A stretch of 8,038 bases of DNA. Origin: Planococcaceae bacterium UBA3378 (GTDB taxonomy: Bacteria; Bacillota; Bacilli; Bacillales_A; Planococcaceae). Numbering within the stretch: position 1 is the first letter of the stretch; every line of letters starts with the position of its first letter. Below, in pieces: positions 5,644 through 8,038 of the stretch. The stretch is taken from positions 26,513 to 34,550 of the forward strand of contig DEQA01000093.1 in assembly GCA_002359075.1 (NCBI GenBank), written 5' to 3'. The notes beneath the pieces were generated by a model. The model made no database searches, was not told the DNA's origin, and worked only from the letters and a program-made list of their open reading frames with translations. Made by a program: the position numbers and the translations under genes.

Positions 5644-5687
5644 CTTTTTTCTTAAAAAAATTACGATTTTTTTTTAGGAAGTTCGTT

Positions 5688-6575
5688 TTATTGCCGTTTG
5701 TAAAATATAGGATACAAAGCATCGGCTAAACGGCCGAACTCCTCAATAGTAAGTGTTTCCCCGCGCCGTGAAGGGTCTACCCCGGCTTTTTCAAGTGCTG
5801 CTATAATAGCTTCTTTATTTTTTTTGCCATCCGTCATGCCTGATTGCAGATTATTAAGGATCGTTTTACGCCGTTGAGCAAAAGAAGCCCGTGTTACTTC
5901 AAACAAGAAATCCTCGCTTATCACTTTCACAGGCGGTTCATTATGTCTTAATAGACGGATAACTGCCGAATCGACATTCGGCTGCGGCATAAATACTGTC
6001 TTTGGTACAATCATTGCCACCTCTGCTGTACAATAGTACTGGATAGCAATGGATAATGAACCGTATTCTTTTGTCCCTGGCTTGGCGGTAATACGATCAG
6101 CCACTTCCTTTTGCATCATCACCACAAAGCCGCGGATGGGCAGACGGTCATTAAGCAGTTTCATTAAGATAGGTGTTGTCACGTAGTAAGGAAGATTGGC
6201 TACCACCATAATATCTTTAATACCTGGCATCTCCTCCTCAATTACTTTGGCAACATCCGCCTTTAAAATATCCGAATGCACAATTTTTATATTATCGTAA
6301 GGACTTAATGTATCCTCGAGTACAGGCAAAAGGCGCTGATCAATCTCAAATGATACTACTTTTTTTGCTGCCCTTGCCAAATGCTCGGTTAGTGCTCCGA
6401 TCCCCGGTCCCACCTCAATGGCTCCGCTTTCCGTTGTCAAGTTGGCATGGCTTACAATATTCCGTAAAATATTCGGGTCAATTAAAAAGTTCTGCCCCAG
6501 GCTCTTTTTAAAAGAAAAGCCATACTTATTTAAAATTTCCTTTGTGCGAACCGGTGTTGCAATGTCTTTATACAT
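5688..6575 (-). CDS. rsmA: 16S rRNA (adenine1518-N6/adenine1519-N6)-dimethyltransferase
   Basis: KsgA/RsmA uses S-adenosylmethionine to dimethylate two adjacent adenines in the 3' terminal helix of 16S rRNA, a late checkpoint in 30S assembly; its loss gives kasugamycin resistance. The 295-residue protein matches the family (292 in B. subtilis). It has KKSLGQNFLIDPNIL at 23-37, SAM motif I EVGPGIGALTEHL at 54-66, the acidic FEID at 76-79, the catalytic NLPYYVTTP at 127-135, and FAQRRKT at 232-238 in the C-terminal helical domain. The ATG at 6573-6575 lies inside the end of rnmV (8-base overlap) and its AGGAGG sits six bases upstream within rnmV codons, so translation is coupled. No convincing terminator follows; weak readthrough into veg is possible. 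Confidence 0.97.
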   Translation of the reverse strand: MYKDIATPVRTKEILNKYGFSFKKSLGQNFLIDPNILRNIVSHANLTTESGAIEVGPGIGALTEHLARAAKKVVSFEIDQRLLPVLEDTLSPYDNIKIVHSDILKADVAKVIEEEMPGIKDIMVVANLPYYVTTPILMKLLNDRLPIRGFVVMMQKEVADRITAKPGTKEYGSLSIAIQYYCTAEVAMIVPKTVFMPQPNVDSAVIRLLRHNEPPVKVISEDFLFEVTRASFAQRRKTILNNLQSGMTDGKKNKEAIIAALEKAGVDPSRRGETLTIEEFGRLADALYPIFYKRQ

Positions 6576-7134
6576 TTTGTTCCTCCTGATCTAGCTGTGC
6601 TACTGCAGCGCCAAACTGTTCCACTGTAATTTGGAACATAATAAGACGTTTATGCAGCTGCTTTCCGTTTGTCATCCCGATGTTTAATATTTCGCCAAGC
6701 TTATTTCGTCGTTCCTTGGACTGTGGATGGCCAATCAATCTCGCCAGCATTAAATCCTCCAAAGTAATCTGTTCCTCAAATAGCTCATCTGTATTAACTG
6801 TATAGACATGATCGAGCGCATGGCGGATATCTTCGTCACTGGCATGTTCAATCCCTAGCCCTCGCCCGTTCTTGGCGATTGTCTTTTCCTTTGCCAAAAA
6901 GGCATGCTTCACACCAGGTATACGCTCTTCAATAATAGCGCGAATACGGCGCCCTGGATAATCAGGATCTGTAAAAACAATAACGCCCCTCTTTTTTTGC
7001 GCATGCTCAATTCGCCGTAGTGTTTCCTCTGAAATAGCAGATCCATTCGTCTCGATTGTATCAGCCCCAACAGCACGCTTAATGGCAGTTGTATCATCTT
7101 TGCCTTCAACGACAATGATTTCTTTTATATTCAA
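6568..7134 (-). CDS. rnmV: Ribonuclease M5
   Basis: Toprim-domain endonuclease that matures 5S rRNA by cutting both strands of the precursor helix; in B. subtilis it acts with ribosomal protein L18 bound to the substrate. The 188-residue protein has the Toprim signatures IVVEGKDD at 7-14 with E10, and IVFTDPDYPG at 52-61 with D56 and D58, then RGLGIEHAS in the central part. The C-terminal region carries TNGKQLHKRLIMFQI, conserved in M5. The start is a TTG (7132-7134): no in-frame ATG exists nearby, AAGGA (7141-7145) is six bases upstream, and the N-terminus MNIKEIIVVEG aligns with the B. subtilis MKIKEIIVVEG. The last codons, for Glu-Glu, form the Shine-Dalgarno of rsmA. The two genes form one rRNA-maturation unit. 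Confidence 0.96.
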   Translation of the reverse strand: MNIKEIIVVEGKDDTTAIKRAVGADTIETNGSAISEETLRRIEHAQKKRGVIVFTDPDYPGRRIRAIIEERIPGVKHAFLAKEKTIAKNGRGLGIEHASDEDIRHALDHVYTVNTDELFEEQITLEDLMLARLIGHPQSKERRNKLGEILNIGMTNGKQLHKRLIMFQITVEQFGAAVAQLDQEEQNV

Positions 7135-7168
7135 CGTATGTCCTTCTTTCCCTAAAGCTTCTTTTCGT

Positions 7169-7177
7169 ATTTTAACA
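7169..7177 (-). promoter_or_regulatory. Candidate extended -10 promoter of rnmV-rsmA
   Basis: The minus strand reads TGTTAAAAT, a TG-N extended -10 with TAAAAT (five of six matches). There is no convincing -35 at 16-18 bases. Transcription would start near 7162, about 28 bases before the TTG start. It lies downstream of the yabE terminator, so some promoter is needed in this 217-base gap. Weak evidence. Confidence 0.35.
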
Positions 7178-7291
7178 CATCCAGCAGACTGCTACCCACT
7201 TGAAAGATAGGGCTGAATATAAATAGCTGCCTGCCGCAATAAATTCATCCTATATGACGTATTTACCGTCCCTGGCGCTGTTTTTTTGCAT

Positions 7292-7327
7292 AAAAATAGC
7301 TTTCCCGCCAGTCAAAAACGGGAAAGC
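7292..7327 (-). terminator. Intrinsic terminator of yabE
   Basis: A perfect 9-bp stem, GCTTTCCCG (7299-7307) with CGGGAAAGC (7319-7327), has an 11-base loop. On the minus strand it is followed by TATTTTTATG. It begins 24 bases after the yabE stop codon and separates yabE from rnmV. Confidence 0.85.
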
Positions 7328-7351
7328 CCAGTCATTTTGGAAAACTAGTAA

Positions 7352-8038
7352 CTAGTTTAATACTTTTATGCGCACCTTTTTACGCCCCCAGCTTGCTGCT
7401 TGGGACTTGGAAGATACGAATACATCGATTTTATTGCCTTTAATAGCGCCGCCTGTATCAGCAGCGATGGCATAGCCGTAGCCCTCCACCCACACTTTTG
7501 AACCTAATGGGATAACGCTTGGATCCACAGCAATAACTTTACTGGAAGGATTTGCCTTCAAATCAATTCCCGTCGCCGTGACACCCGAACAGCCTGAGCA
7601 GCTTGCTGTGTAGGCAGTTGCCGTCACATAAAACTCCTTCCCTGTTGAAGGGGCGGATGAATTATCACGTGAAACACTAGCTGTGATTACTTTCGTACCT
7701 ACTGCTACTACCTGTTTTGTCGGTGCTTCCACTATATTTTCTTTTTGTAATGTTTTAGACACTACTTTTCCATTCTCTTTCACGACTTCATACGTACGTT
7801 CAACCGTACCTTTTTTGCCTGCCGTGACTACTTTCTCTTTTCCCTTCAACAAAGAAGAATCCGTTTTCTTTTCAATTGCGAAATCGATTGATTCTTCCAC
7901 TACATCGGTAACCTTTTCTACGCGAACAACTGCGATGCGATCGCCTGGAGCGATAACCTCCTCCATCGTTTTTTCGACACGATCATATTCGCCTAATGTA
8001 ATCCCTTGTTGTTTCAAAAAGTTAGCGACCGTAGTCGA
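7352..8038 (-). CDS. yabE: YabE-like G5 and 3D domain cell-wall protein, C-terminal part
   Basis: Predicted exported peptidoglycan-remodelling protein of the YabE/Sps group (functionally likened to resuscitation-promoting factors). Only the last 228 residues are present; the N-terminus with signal peptide and most DUF348 repeats lies beyond 8038. In window residue numbers: the end of a DUF348 repeat (about 1-35), a G5 domain (about 36-116, including EKVVTAGKKGTVERTYEVV), a Ser-rich linker (117-135), then the 3D domain (136-228), a double-psi beta-barrel related to MltA lytic transglycosylases. Its three namesake Asp are D172 in AVDP, D194 in AADTGG and D205 in KIDVF. CSGC lies at 147-150. The TTG at 8015-8017 is an internal Leu codon, since the frame stays open to the window edge. 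It ends in TAG and has its own terminator. The order yabE-rnmV matches B. subtilis. Confidence 0.93.
   Translation of the reverse strand, partial: STTVANFLKQQGITLGEYDRVEKTMEEVIAPGDRIAVVRVEKVTDVVEESIDFAIEKKTDSSLLKGKEKVVTAGKKGTVERTYEVVKENGKVVSKTLQKENIVEAPTKQVVAVGTKVITASVSRDNSSAPSTGKEFYVTATAYTASCSGCSGVTATGIDLKANPSSKVIAVDPSVIPLGSKVWVEGYGYAIAADTGGAIKGNKIDVFVSSKSQAASWGRKKVRIKVLN

Noticed and set aside
5651..5677. A/T hairpin after rsmA as a terminator
   Set aside because: The stem is essentially seven A-T pairs without GC, and no T-run follows on the minus strand; not a convincing intrinsic terminator.
7135..7351. Plus-strand antisense RNA promoter against yabE (known in B. subtilis under sigma-X/sigma-M)
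   Set aside because: I looked for a TGAAAC-like -35 and CGTC -10 at suitable spacing. TGAAAG at 7201 and CGTC at 7267 exist but are far too distant from each other.
7344..7356. Repeated ACTAGT palindromes around the yabE stop codon
   Set aside because: Two 6-base copies one base apart are short enough to occur by chance and overlap coding sequence; no function suggested.
8015..8017. TTG as a start codon for yabE
   Set aside because: The frame is open to the window edge and the residues upstream continue the DUF348 repeat; the domain order shows the protein is cut by the window, so this is an internal Leu.

Overview
The window reads as a conserved housekeeping and sporulation neighbourhood of an endospore-forming Bacillota. 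Every gene is on the minus strand, and the order in the direction of transcription is yabE - rnmV - rsmA - veg - sspF - ispE - purR - ridA - spoVG - glmU - prs. This is the order recalled for Bacillus subtilis near the replication origin, except that yabG is not between rsmA and veg. The small acid-soluble spore protein gene sspF, with an apparent sigma-G promoter, and spoVG, with an apparent sigma-H promoter, point to a spore former. The protein sequences look like Bacillales outside the B. subtilis group; a Planococcaceae-type organism such as Lysinibacillus or Solibacillus is my guess, not shown by the sequence.

Layout from the right (8038) to the left (1): the 3' part of yabE (G5 plus 3D cell-wall protein) ends in a strong terminator. 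Next come rnmV and rsmA, which overlap by 8 bases and mature 5S rRNA and dimethylate 16S rRNA. veg follows behind two tandem sigma-A-like promoters, then sspF and ispE, each with its own promoter signal. purR and ridA overlap by 4 bases behind a promoter that contains a PurBox. spoVG stands alone between the ridA terminator and its own. The last unit is glmU-prs behind a good sigma-A promoter; prs runs off the left edge.

The genes are short transcription units, most of them separated by intrinsic terminators (after yabE, veg, sspF, ridA and spoVG). A metabolic thread joins several: Prs makes PRPP, PRPP is the effector that lifts PurR repression in B. subtilis, and RidA/YabJ is co-transcribed with purR. 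GlmU, IspE and YabE serve the envelope (UDP-GlcNAc, isoprenoid precursors, wall remodelling). SpoVG, SspF and perhaps Veg link to sporulation or biofilm control.

I found no mobile element, CRISPR array, tRNA, rRNA or unknown multi-gene system. The window is almost fully explained by known genes. The points worth a second look are regulatory (veg, spoVG and purR promoter regions), the missing yabG, and several start-codon corrections.
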